DNA of 64,000 bases from contig OW051468.1 of the NCBI GenBank assembly GCA_932521025.1, positions 2,666,064-2,730,063 of the forward strand, read 5' to 3'. Positions 21,701-32,766 of the stretch are shown in pieces. A program made the translations under genes and the position numbers. Position 1 is the stretch's first letter. Every line of letters begins with the position of its first letter. Under the pieces are notes generated by a model. That model had not been told where the DNA came from. It searched no databases and saw only the letters and a list, made by a program, of their open reading frames with translations. This DNA is from Oscheius onirici (lineage: Eukaryota; Nematoda; Chromadorea; Rhabditida; Rhabditidae).

Positions 21701-23019
21701 CTCTTTCCCTTGTTGCCTGCCCCACTGTCCTTTCCTATTTCAGAGAACTCATATCAAACACGTGCCTCTCTTATCGCCGTCTCTTTTTTGGAACGAGAGT
21801 CGGAGAAAGTTGTGTCTTCTGAGGGCTTCACGTGAGAGGGTTCAGTCGGAAAAGTCTTACATTTTGACATTGAAAAGAATCCTAATTTTCTAGCTCTCAC
21901 TTACATTTTATAGCTTTGTGACGTTTGACAAAGTTGTGGTATTTGAAGAGCTCTGCAACTTTGCAGAAGACCGCGAAGCTAGAAAACCCTTTGGGGTAAA
22001 GTAGAAGAACCGATTCAGTCTCTGTCTCTCCAACCCAATGCCCCCAGTATCTTACAACGTATTCTCCCAGTCATATGTTTACTACAGCCTAAAGTTCTCG
22101 AAAACAATGTCCCCTAGGGCCACAAAAACATTCACGTGCCTTCTGCTTGCCAAAGAACAATCATGTTTTCGAAGTCCCACTCCCACTTTTCTTCTTTCCC
22201 AGACGTTCTTCGCGCTTATCTCGGCGTAGTAAATATACCAGCTGGTCCAACACGTACAAGTACAAAAGAACTGTTCTTTTGTCCTTCTGACAGCGATTTT
22301 GAACTATGATTACTGGGCAACCTTTGACGTAAAAGTTGGCAATAATTTATGAGGCTGAGCATCGACAAACATGGCTCATTGAGGAAGTGTGCCACGTTTT
22401 GGTCCGTCTTGACTCACTAGTAAACATGCTTTGAGTAAGTGTACTCCAAATAGACTAGACAGCCAATCATAACCATGACTAATATTTACGCTAGGGACAG
22501 AGCAAAGTCTCTGTTTTTCTTTTGGGATGAGTGAACATTTTCAAAGGAAATATTTGTTTGTCTCTTATGGTGCTCATACTGATCCTATCTCTCTCCCTCT
22601 CTTTACTGAGCAGAAGAAGAGTAGGTTTTCCTTTACTCAGCATGTCTTTCTCTAGATTCTTAATCACTGTCTTTGTCTCTTAGTCGGTAGTCGGATGATC
22701 AAAAGGGAATAGCGAGAGACAGAACCCTGTCCCCAATGAGAGCATTGACCAAAACTTCTCTTTAAATCTTTGAACCCATAGAACGAGGCCATTAATCCTT
22801 GCCTTCAAAACACTTCTTCTGCGTACATTCGTTCCCCAATTCCCACTTTCGAGAGTCACATGGTGTCCGTGCGTTTCGAGGTCACGCCCATGGAGAGAGA
22901 GCGGGCATTTTACCACAGCACGTGGTTGTATTTAGTTGCCAGCACACAGTGTCTGATTCGAACACTTCCTCTGATCTTTCTTCTCTCCCTTTCTCACTCA
23001 AACTTTTCTCTTTCAGAAG
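18800..23019. other. Gene-poor region rich in CACGTG sites and hairpins
   Basis: No exon could be supported on either strand over about 4.2 kb. The region carries an unusual number of CACGTG hexamers (for example near 19284, 19392, 20703, 21763, 21828, 22133 and 22920) and several copies or half copies of the hairpin motif built on CTACAACTTTGCAGAAC. It also holds CT-rich tracts (20860-20882). It may contain the distal promoter of the phosphatase gene. Confidence 0.5.
20122..20166. repeat. Dispersed hairpin repeat
   Basis: GCAAAGTTGTAG and CTACAACTTTGCAGAAC form an inverted repeat separated by a short loop. Same type as 23493-23540 and 32721-32766. Confidence 0.8.
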
Positions 23020-25166
23020 ATGTCCATATCGTTTCGCGTCAATCCCGAATATGCTCAAATCAGTGAAATCGTCCCGGGTCTGTTCATCTGCGGCGTCAGT
23101 TCGCTGACCGGAGAGGACATGAGACAGAACAAAATCACCCACATTATCAATGCTACCAATGAGGTTTGTTCTGATTCTATTTTATCAAAAAAAAATCCTT
23201 CAGGTTCCCAACCTCCGAAGTCTCGGTGACATCCAACGCACCAAGCTCTGGCTGGACGACACTCCTCAGTCCTACATCTATCCTCATTTGGAGCTTCAGA
23301 GTGATCAGGTTGGTAGTCATAGTACAAAGTTCCTCACCGGGAATGCTCCCGTGAGACATTACACCTCCTCTGTTCCCTTTTTCCTCCGTCTCTCTGCCCA
23401 AGCGCATGACCCAGAGGCTTTACGGGAAAAGCTCAGACTGAGGGGGAGATATTGTGTTGTCTGAAGATGCCAATTACGGGTGGTTTTGTGATGTTCAACA
23501 AAGTTGTAGCTTTTTCTCTGATCTACAACTTTGCAGAACATCGAAAAGCTTGAAAATGAATTTTTGAGCATGAGCCAAGCTGACCGACACATGGGTTGTC
23601 CAGGGTCCACGAAGATGGTTTGTCCCTGATTTGTTCCATTGCCCCCCAAAAAACTCGAACCTACGTGAAAAACTGAATTTTCCGACCTTATCACCAAACG
23701 TCTCTAGTTCAATTATCTCCCCCTTCTGGTATCAGTCACGTGGAGACGACCGTGAAATTCAAAAACTTTCAGATCCAAGCCATCATCGCCGACGGAGGAC
23801 GAGTTCTGGTGCATTGTGTGGCCGGTGTCTCGAGGTCGGCCTCGATCTGTCTTGCCTTCCTGACCAAATACCGGTTCGTTCTTTAGACTGTTTTTGAACT
23901 GGTGGCAGCTGATAAGGAAACAATTTCCTGGGGCTGTCACATGGGGGGAGGGAAAAACAAAAATTGTATACAGATCGTATTACCATGATCAGCTGGTTTG
24001 GGAACAGTGAGAGGGGGAATTGAACAGTGTTGGAGACCAGAACTACAGTAACTGTTCTCTTAGAGATCCAGAGACTTATCCACCGGCTTACTAGGTAGAA
24101 TGCTCTCTGGTAGGATCTGTCAGTTCCGGACAAGAAGCGTAACTCATAATTTGACATAGTTTGACCAACAGACTTTTCTGCAATTCGACTGAACTTTTGG
24201 TGGCTAGTCAACATGAGATTAGTTGAGATGTACTCTGATTATTTAGTCAGTTCCAGAAGAGAGTCATGTACTACCTGACCCACAATCTTGTCTGGAACTT
24301 TTCAGTCACCAGTCTCGTATCCTGAACTGTTCAGTGACATACGTGACTCACAAGTTTCCAGTCTAATCTTTGATTTGGTTTGGGACTTGGGATTGTAACA
24401 GTACTTGAACCAATCAATTTCAGTTGCCGAAGTCTTCGCGACGCCTACCATCTCATGAAATCGAAGCGTCCGATGGTCCGACCCAATTTGGGCTTCTGGC
24501 GCCAACTGATCGCATTCGAGCAGGTGAGGAATCTGTCTCTTATCACACAGACGGATTTAGTCCAGACTTTTTTTTTCGCGGAAACTGATAACATTTCTTC
24601 TTTGTCATCTGATCAAACTGAGCATATTTTTCAGCACATCAAGGGAAATGCCGGTTCTGTGAGACTTGTCCGTGATGATGCTCAGCCAGACTGTCTTCTT
24701 CCCGACGTCTATTTGACACAAGCTATTCCAGCTAGACCTCAGGTAAGGGCAATTTTTATGTTCAGTGAGTTCTTTGTACTTTCCTAAGAGTCCGCGTGAC
24801 TGGCCATTAGAAGTTTACAGCCTCTTGGCCTGTTGCCAGCCGGAAGCTTCGCAACAGCCGCCGCAATTAATCTCGATTTTTTGGGGACCGGAAGAAAGTT
24901 CATCCTTTCGTTCTCAAAAGAGAGTACTTTCGTCAGAACTCTAACCGACTGTGAAAAGTTGCGCGGCTTTCAGTCGGGTACATGACTTTTACTGGGCACG
25001 AAAGTACAAAACATAAAGGCTAAACTAAAAAAGTTCATTTCAGAGTCCCGAACAGGAAGCTGAAAGAGCCAGTGATGAGAAGAGGGAACGCCGCCCTTCG
25101 GAACGAAAATCCAAATTTCGGCCGGTCTTGGAACCGCTGTCCGAGCTGGCTGAAGCAGTCTGCTAG
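23020..25166 (+). CDS. Dual-specificity protein phosphatase (DUSP14/18-like)
   Basis: Six exons (23020-23163, 23204-23308, 23773-23873, 24424-24523, 24635-24742, 25044-25166) give 226 residues. The catalytic domain fills residues 8-150: EIVPGLFICGVSSL, THIINATNEVPN, the general-acid loop LWLDDTP, the P-loop HCVAGVSRSAS with nucleophilic Cys and binding Arg, and AYHLMKSKRPMVRPNLGFW. These features fit the small DUSP14/18/21/28 group that lacks a MAPK-docking rhodanese domain. A basic, Ser-rich tail (KRERRPSERKSKFRP) follows. TTTTCTCTTTCAG ends three bases before the ATG, a likely trans-splice or leader acceptor. Intron 2 carries a hairpin repeat. Confidence 0.94.
23493..23540. repeat. Dispersed hairpin repeat in phosphatase intron 2
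   Basis: GTTCAACAAAGTTGTAG is followed after a short loop by CTACAACTTTGCAGAAC, an almost perfect stem. Confidence 0.85.
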
Positions 25167-26299
25167 AAGAATACGTGTCTCTCTCGGTCCAAATCTGCTG
25201 CGGGTCAATCTGTAATTGCCTCCTCCTGTGTGCTTCAAGACAAGAATTAAATCGGTTATTCTACGTGACGGGTCAGATTGAGAGCCTTCTTTTTTGCAAT
25301 GTAAATATGAATAAATTGATTGGAAGATAATCTTTGCGCGGAAAGGAGAGACAGAACGATATGAATATACAGAGACGGAAGGTAAAAAAACCACTGTTCG
25401 ATGGTTTATATGAAAGTGAAAAATGTAAAGTTCCATGAGTTAGGATCAGTGACTGTATTTCCAGTAAACCCCTTCCTCAGACTGGGTTCACAGTGAGGGT
25501 CGAAAAGATGGGAGGAAACTGGAGGGCAAAGACTGACCGGACGAGAAGAGGGTACGGAAGGCTATCCGCCCAAAAACTCAACAGGTCTAATTGTAAGGCG
25601 AGTAACAACTCCTTTACTTGGTTCCAATACACAACTCTTGACACAAAAAGGGGCTGGACTCCTAGGGAAAGCTGGGACCGCGGAAACGGCTGACTACTCC
25701 TGGTCGTGGGTAAGACTCGCTCTCTGTCCGCGACAGTGTAGAGGGTTGCTGGGAACACTGTCCTTCCTGGAACTGGGACAATGGGAGCAGTAATGTTTTC
25801 CTGGTACACGACTTTCTGTCCACTGGTTGGTAGTTTGAACGTGTTTGAATTAGCGTTACTTGTGTTATTTCATAAGGTCTTACCGGATGGTCCTTTTTCT
25901 TCAAACTAGAACATAGCTCACTACAAGAAGAAGAAGAAGAGATTCATATAAGAAACCTGAAAATGAAAACAAGTTTCAAAGGAAGAGAAGAAAGTTAGAA
26001 AGAGTCGGCTAGTAGCAACTGTATGGTGCGAAGAGTGAACGTTACCACTCTTCGGTCTTTGTGAGTCACTGCTCGCATCAGTATATCGCTTCTGATTCAC
26101 TTCGTACTCGGACAGAACTCTCTAGCTAGGCTAATTCGTACATTTGGAAAGGGACAAGCATTATTTGCGTTATTCTGAACTCATCAATCAATCCACACAG
26201 TAACTGTGCACGTTCAACCCATGCCGAAGAGATTAAGCTGTTCAATAATCGCCAATTTTGAGCTAAAATCTCATCAACTCATGACTGTAAGGTTCAGAG
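25167..26299. other. Intergenic; one Pro-rich minus frame
   Basis: A minus-strand open frame around 25833-25477 reads VVYQENITAPIVPVPGRTVF and continues Pro/Ser rich after a possible CCAACCAG acceptor. It may be an exon, but no neighbour supports it. A GAAGAAGAAGAAGA run lies at 25926-25940. Confidence 0.3.
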
Positions 26300-26812
26300 C
26301 AGGGTTGGGCAAGCGCTCGGGCTCGCTGCTCGTTTGGCGCGAGCACGAGCACGAGCAGCTCGCTCGTCAGACGAGCAACCGAACTCACGAGCACTTGTGC
26401 TCGGCTCGTCGACGAGCAAAGAATCGCAAAATGCTTGTGCTCGTGGACGAGAAGGTATAAAAAGCGAGCGAGCACGAGCATATCTTTCTCTTTTTTGTAT
26501 TAGTACCCGCCATTTTTTGAGTTACGAAAATTACTTTTTCTGACGGAGTCCAAACTTTGCCTTACTCCAATAACTAATTTCTCTTTGGTCTTTATCGACT
26601 TTAATCGTCACGCAAGCGAAAACCAGCGAAACTGCAAACTTTACGAAAATTATTTGTATTTTTGCTGGTGCTCGCTGCTCGCGAGCAACTGAAAGTTGCG
26701 AGCGCTCGTGCTCGGCAAGCAGGCGAGCAACAAACGTCTGCTCGCGCTCGTGTTCGCTCGTCCGGAAATGTGGAGGTGCCTGCTCGCTCGTGCTCGTGCT
26801 CGCCCAACTCTG
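26300..26812. mobile_element. Non-autonomous hAT-type element filled with GCTCG/CGAGC oligomers
   Basis: Termini are CAGGGTTGGGCAAGC and GCTCGCCCAACTCTG, matching the hAT CAGNG end, with an exact 8-bp target duplication GTTCAGAG at 26292-26299 and 26813-26820. Both subterminal regions (26310-26480 and 26660-26805) are dense runs of GAGCACGAGC and its complement, giving massive self-complementarity. No transposase frame. Confidence 0.9.
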
Positions 26813-26820
26813 GTTCAGAG

Positions 26821-27614
26821 GTACTACCAAACCTATTACAGAACTGTATAAATTACAGTAACAGAGAAAGATCACCGCCGATTGACTACCATTGTATGCC
26901 AGGAGCCTTGAACACGGCAGAGATTGTATAAGCTATCCTCTTCAGATATCTATGCGAATAATAGTACCCATTGATAGTAAGACTTCTTTATCAGAAGGCA
27001 AATCGGAAGGTTCGAAGTGGATTACTTCAAAGTCACGATATAGGCTCCCAGTGAAATTGCTGGATATCAGGCAGAAAAAGGCTTGATTTGATGACTAGCT
27101 CTGTCATTTTAAACGGATTTTCTGCTCTACACATTAGAGAAAGTCGGAAGAACCTCTGGAATAACCTGCAGATTGATGCGGAAGATTTCAGTGATTCTTA
27201 TATCCAGCAGTATTAATATAATTCTTGTAACAACTTTATGTTGCTTTTAGTTTTTTGTGTATAAAATGGGAAGTTGTGAAAAAAACGAGAAAAATTCTAA
27301 AGCATGAAAGAAAAATGCCCTCGATTTTAATAAACTGCTTTCAAACTGGCGCGCCTTCCTGAATTTTAGGCGCGCGGCTACCGTAACCCGGCAACCGGCA
27401 TATCTCCGAATCTTAGGATATGTTCGGGTTTCTATTAATTTTCTTCCCGTGTTTCGGTTGTTTACTCGTTTTTCCGTTATTTTCTTCTAAGTTTTTCTAT
27501 TTTTCGTTCGTTTTCCAATCTCAACGCCAAATTCTTACAATTTTTGACGCTCAATACAAATGTAGTGTATTTTCTTCCAGTTTTCGATCGTTTCGTCGCT
27601 CCAACGCATCCAAC
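26821..27614. other. No gene seen
   Basis: AT-rich sequence without exon-like frames. GGCGCGCC occurs at 27349 and GGCGCGCGG near 27370. The last 200 bp are pyrimidine rich and lead into the EF-1alpha relic, possibly its former promoter and 5' leader. Confidence 0.4.
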
Positions 27615-27960
27615 ATGGAAAAGGATAAGACTCATATCAACAGTTAGTTCATACTCTCAGCGTTCCTCACCAAGTCTTTCAGTCGTCATCATCGGCCACG
27701 TCGACTCGGGCTACCACAACTGGACATCTCATTTAAAAATGTCGGCGCGAAATTTTTTTTACTCAAATTTGGATTCAGACGGAGGTATCAGTGCGCAGAC
27801 TCTCCAAAATTATGAAAACCAAGAAAAGGAACTGGGAAAAAGCTCTTTCAAGTACGCCTGGGTCTTAAGTTTGGGTTACCGCGCTATTTTTTTCACTTGT
27901 ATCTTTCAGACAAGCTCAGGGCTGAGCGCGAAAGGGGCATCACGATTGATATTGATATTG
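27615..27960 (+). pseudogene. EF-1alpha pseudogene, N-terminal part with introns
   Basis: MEKDKTHIN, an intron-like GTTAGT...TTTCAG, then VIIGHVDSG match the start of elongation factor 1-alpha. The GKS of the GTP-binding P-loop is lost: after GHVDSG about five bases are missing and the frame breaks before TTTGHLI. Further on, GGI, ELGKSSFKYAWVL and, after another intron relic, RAERERGITIDI can be read. The copy kept its introns, so it arose by DNA duplication. Sequence after 27960 is unrelated. Confidence 0.85.
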
Positions 27961-28710
27961 TGAGAGGATCGAGGAAGGAGATGAAGGCGACTCGCAGATG
28001 GAGGAAAAACTTGGGAGGGGGGCAACCGCCCCCTCCAAAGGTGAACTCCTGTCTAATCCCCCTCTTTTTCAGGTAGATGGTAGTCTCTTCGGCTGAGGGG
28101 TTGAGAACTCTAGAGGAATCGACAAGAGAACCATTCGTCGCGGTCGTCACAGACTCCTTGAGGATGATGAAGACGGCCACCGACTTTGGAATGTTCTGAC
28201 GACTCGATGTCGATCTACGTGCTCTCCCGTGTTCCTATCCCCATTATCCCTCTCCCTTCCCCCCTTTTTTTCTTTTTCTTTCTCCCACTGCTTTATTCCT
28301 TTCCTTTATTTAAGTTACGTATGAATAAGTATATGTGCCAAACTTGGTCGAGCTCTGGCCGCCATGTCCTATGATGACTGGATGGTTATCAGGGTTAGAC
28401 TTATCTTCTGGGCTAGATTCCACTCTTCCGTCACTTCGCCCCGTATGACTCGCGGGGAGGTTGAGCGATGCAAATAAGCCCGGACTCCTGACTTCTCTGA
28501 TCTCTCGAACTACAGTTCATCCCGAGTCCTCGGCGATCATAAGATCAATGTGCCCACGAACGTATCCTCCTTCTCACTATATTATCAATGACCATTTATG
28601 TAACAACAAACGACAGCTAGATTGCAGAGATGAACCCGAACAGAGGACGGAAGCCTCACCGCGAGGAACACATTGTCGTCACACGGCATGGACTTCAGAA
28701 GGTCCTGATT

Positions 28711-28772
28711 TACGCCTGAGTCTTAGACAAGCTGAAGGCTGAGCGCGAAAGGGGCATTACAATTGATATTGC
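28711..28772 (+). pseudogene. Second EF-1alpha fragment, intronless
   Basis: The bases encode YA-stop-VLDKLKAERERGITIDIA. The stop is TGA in place of the conserved Trp codon TGG. Unlike the copy at 27.6 kb, no intron interrupts VLDKL. Only this 60-bp core is recognisable. Confidence 0.7.
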
Positions 28773-28951
28773 TCACACGAGCCACACTTTAATCCCAATT
28801 AGAGCTTCAGACACACACACACAGACCTGGGAGCAATTTAAAATAGATACGCAATTGCGTATTTTTTGTATTCGAATAGTGGCGCAGTGCCTCTATACAA
28901 ATATTTACGGTAATCGAAAAAAAATATGTGTAAGTTAGTTTATCGTTCCAG

Positions 28952-29867
28952 AGTCTGAACGCACTTTATTTTCTGCGACAAGATCCATTTGGAAGAGATG
29001 GTTCGCGCCGTATTGAGGATCCTAGTTCAATCCTACCATTTTCATTTGTTTCAATGCATGATTGCTGGGATGGAAAATCATTCAGTACTGTGTTGAATCG
29101 CATGAAATGGCCATTTGTTACGACTACACTGTTCTGGCCTGATTTTGGAGAAGAACAGAACATTGAAACGAAGCCTTGGATGTTAAGCTCGACGCTTCTC
29201 TGCTACAAATCGTTTAACAATTGGGAAAAGGCTGTAAAGATGGTTTGTACTTTGTGAAAAAGATACGTTCTAAAAACATTACTTTTAGAATCCCAAAACA
29301 TTCGGTATAGCCGAATTTTCTGAAAAGTCGGGACTCCTTGAGAAGATTCTTTGCTCTTTTGACAGAGTAGGACTACACATGCTCAGTTTGCAAATACTAC
29401 CAGAACTTTCACAGATCGTCGAGGTAGTTTTCCCTTTTTTTAATATTTAAAACAATTCCATGTTCTTTTTGCATAAACGCAGTGTTTGTTCCAGAAATGG
29501 CGGTCAGGTAATTGGAACTACAAGATGATCGTTGCGTGCGGAGATTAATTTCCCGCCGTCCGATTTGAAGTCATCAATCCTCGGGCCGCGCACTTTCTAT
29601 CACATTTCCCCGAAGAGTGAGATCACATCCATTGTCATTACCAACCCTGACAATGATCATCTTGTTCTGATTGCAATTTCTATAAAATCTGGCAAGAACT
29701 ATTTATACATTTTTCCAAATATTCGCACGTTTAATGATCTTCTTTCGTTTGACTTTGTTAGCTATCACATTCCCGTAGACTACTCAGGCTACAACGGAAA
29801 TCCCGATTCGAATCTGGATCCCAATGCTTTATGTGATTTCTTCAATCTGTATTACCGCCAAACATAA
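28952..29867 (+). CDS. Unknown protein, perhaps frame-broken
   Basis: Exons 28952-29242, 29289-29423 and 29495-29546 join in frame after a TCGTTCCAG acceptor: SLNALYFLRQDPFGRDG, MHDCWDGKSFSTVLNRMKWP, KTFGIAEFSEKSGLLEK and KWRSGNWNYKMIV. The frame then hits TAA, but a shifted frame opens at once and runs to 29867 with well-formed sequence (GPRTFYHISPKSEITSIVIT, NPDNDHLVLIAISI, DFVSYHIPVDYSGYNGNPDS). Either a short intron joins them or a one-base shift has broken the gene. AT-rich codon use resembles the gene at 3.4 kb. No family recognised; the first exon is missing. Confidence 0.45.
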
Positions 29868-29917
29868 GAGTCAATAAAGGTTTTTATACAGACAGAGATC
29901 TAACCATTGAAATATTA

Positions 29918-30657
29918 TCTCTCTACTACTAAAGCGCAATGATGTCTATCGTGGACTTTCTTTATTTGTTTGTCTGTTTGTTTGTTTGTCCGGGACCTGA
30001 AATTTTGGTTTATTGTTAAGAGTCGCCGTCTTCACCCAGAGCACAGCGTGCGGACCCCGACAAGGGGGGGGGGGAGGGGGTACTACATCAAAATTTTGGG
30101 CGGGCGCCGCCGCGATCGCGTAGCCTAGTGGTTAGCGCGCCGGGCGCCAGTCAGACTACCCGGGTTCGATCCCGCTCACCGTTTTTGACGTTTTTCGCCA
30201 AATAAGTTTCGTGTCGAAAATTCAGACCCCTAGGTGATATCTACGAGTTTTGGTAGAGTTTTGAACCAAGGTCCTTCGCACACCCCACCCTATATCCCAG
30301 TCTTCCTGTGTTTGTAAACGAACCAGGCTAATTCCATTGGCGCCAGATGACCATTGGTGGTGCCAACTCCGATTTTGACCTAACTTCACCTCATCATATC
30401 TCTGTGATTTCTCAACCTTTTTCAATTTTTCAAAATGGGTTGGAAAGCCCTTTATCAGATCTAAATAGTCACAGAACATACCAAAACGGATAAACGTTGT
30501 CTTCGATGAGTACCGAGGCCGCCAAGTTATGGGCGACATGGCGAGGTTCGGTTGGCTGGGGAACGGAGCAGAAGAGATCGGTTTACAGGGGAAGGGATCA
30601 GAAGTAAAGAAGAAAACACATGTAGAAGAGCCGCCGACAGGCGGCGAAGCCGGCTGG
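29918..30657 (+). mobile_element. Non-autonomous Helitron-like element
   Basis: Starts TCTCTCTACTACTAAAGCGC after an A and ends in CTGG before a T, after the hairpin GCCGCCGACAGGCGGC. This fits Helitron insertion between A and T with TC...CTRR ends and a 3' hairpin. It carries a tRNA-like segment, a poly-G run at 30064-30079, and no Rep/helicase frame. Confidence 0.82.
30112..30185 (+). pseudogene. tRNA-like sequence with A and B boxes inside the Helitron
   Basis: TAGCCTAGTGG (30121-30131) matches the Pol III A box and GGTTCGATCCC (30163-30173) the B box, at tRNA spacing, followed by TTTTT at 30182. The acceptor stem does not pair, so it is not a working tRNA. It could be a tRNA-derived SINE head or a captured tRNA. 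Confidence 0.65.
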
Positions 30658-30826
30658 TCTAAACAATCTAAAACGCAATGGTGTCTGTGGTGGACTCTGT
30701 TTAGATGTTTGTTTGTCTGGGACCTGAAGACCCAGACCAGAAGTACTCGGCTGAAAAAAATCCTTTGCTTGACAAAATGTTCTCTTTTCTTGAACTAAAG
30801 GCGACGAAGTCGCCGAAGGCGGCTGG
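30658..30826 (+). mobile_element. Second Helitron-like element in tandem
   Basis: Begins TCTAAACAATCTAAAACGCA directly after the preceding CTGG and ends GGCTGG before T, following a GGCGACGAAGTCGCC hairpin. The inner sequence AATGGTGTCTGTGGTGGACT is shared with the copies at 29.9 and 40.6 kb. Confidence 0.65.
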
Positions 30827-30920
30827 TCACTTTATTATAAAAAAAAGCCCTTAATCTCTGTTTGTGTGTTTGTGTGTCCGTCCGCACTAAATTTCAAATT
30901 TGGCGCAATCGCTTCGGGAC

Positions 30921-31403
30921 CAGGGCTGGGTGGATAATCGCTAATCGCATCCGCATTCGCGGATAATCGCCCCTTTTTCGGTAATCGCAACCGCAATCGC
31001 ATCCGCATTTTGAAAATTGGACTATCCGCAAATCGCATCCGCAATCGCATTTTTTCACCGCGATTTGCGATTATTGGCGCCTTTTCAAAAATTGAAGAAA
31101 ATACGTTGAAATTTTTTGTTTGTCACACTTTTCACTCATATTTTCTCTGGAAATGCCAAAACTTAGCAGTTTTTACACAGGACGGTCAAAAAATACCTTT
31201 ACACTCAAAAAAAGGAAAACATCCCGGAAACTCGCAAAAAAAAACACGCACTTTTCGGAAGTTACTATCCGCTAATCGCATCCGCAATCCCGGATATCCG
31301 TTTTGCGATTGCGATTAGCGGATATCCGCAAATCGCTATCCGCATCCGTTTTAACAACGCTAAAACGCTAATCGCACCCGATTTTACTATCCGCCCAGCC
31401 CTG
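30921..31403. mobile_element. Non-autonomous hAT-type element filled with ATCCGC/ATCGC oligomers
   Basis: Ends are CAGGGCTGGGTGGAT and ATCCGCCCAGCCCTG, with an exact 8-bp target duplication TTCGGGAC at 30913-30920 and 31404-31411. Both flanks are runs of AATCGCATCCGC and its complement (30940-31075 and 31265-31395); the centre is AT rich. No coding capacity. Confidence 0.92.
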
Positions 31404-32720
31404 TTCGGGACCAATTGGGTTCGACTAAATACAGTATGCTGAGTTCAAAAATCGTGTCGAGACCCAAAATTAAAAAATTTTGGCACGAAAAATTATAATT
31501 TGAATTTTTAGTCAAAAATCGTCATTTTTCACGTTTTTTTTGCACTTTTTGAGTGGAATTCATGCCAATGAACATGTTTCGATCAATTTTCAGCAAAATT
31601 AGTAATTTTGCATCGAAAAACACGAAGTTTACTGCAAATTTGCTGAAATTGACTGTTATGTAGCCGTTTTTAGCATTTCTTGAATGAAATTGCAGTAAAT
31701 CATGGTATAATGACCGAAGTTGAGTACATCTAGCTGATTTGACTTATTTTATCTGAATTTATTGCCAAAAGAACTAATATTGCTTGTTTTCACGCTATTG
31801 TTGCTAATTTGTTAGCATTTTTAGATCTTTTCAAATGCAATTTCCCAAACAGCGCATCTCACCAAACTGAGCGCATACTCTCATCAAACGCTGACCCCGT
31901 CTGATCAAAAGTGGCAGTAAGACGTTGTTTGTGCTTTTCCTTTGACCCAAAATAATATTGCTCCGCTTTTGTATTGCCCTGTTTTTGCAAAATTCAAACC
32001 ACTTTTCTTCTCGCGGCCGCTTTTTACACATATATGGCTTCTGATCCCCATACAAACCAGAAAAATATCAACAATTAGTATCCGACCTGATAATACTTTG
32101 TATTTTTCTCGCCACAGTTCAAAAGTTTTCATTGATGCTGCTTCACCAGAGATTCTAAGAATCTTCCGGGAAACGACGACACGTGTCCGACCATGGAGAG
32201 TAGAAGATCCTCTAGTCCAATACCAGCTTGTTTGGTTTTACATTCTCTGCAAGTGTCCATACTCTTGACAATTTTGAACATTTATAGTTAACATTTCGTT
32301 TAATACTGATAGTGAACAAAGAGGGAGATAGAAGGGATCCTGACTGTCGATCAGCGGCCCCAGAGTCCATTTGCCATCTGCCATTGTGCTCTAAAAGGAA
32401 CTTTTATAGCTTTCAAGTGAAATAAGGTAAAAACAAAAAAAAGGAGCAAAGCTCGTGCCAGAGAAGCGTGTTAGAGACAAGCAGGAGGAAAGTTATCTAC
32501 GTCTTTTTACCTATCTAATGCTTGCCGTTGAGACAACCTAAATAAGCGACTTCTAGAGAGCAAAATAACCCGAAAAATGGGTGACTTACCGCTTTTCGAG
32601 GAAAGAATTCAAGGCGTCTGAAGAGGAGGATCTGAAAGATGAAATTACCCAGGAGAAACAAAGCTTCGGCTCAACATCTACTTTTCTAGTTCAAAAAGTG
32701 GTTTTTCAGCTTTTTGATTT

Positions 32721-32766
32721 TCTGCGAAGTTGTAGAAGAAGTCAAGGGCTACAACTTTGCAGAACA
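32721..32766. repeat. Dispersed hairpin repeat
   Basis: TCTGCGAAGTTGTAG pairs with CTACAACTTTGCAGAAC across a short loop. Confidence 0.8.

Noticed and set aside
26206-26931. Overlapping Ala/Arg/Ser-rich frames
   Set aside because: They are translations of the GCTCG oligomer arrays of the hAT-type element, open on both strands because the oligomer lacks stops.
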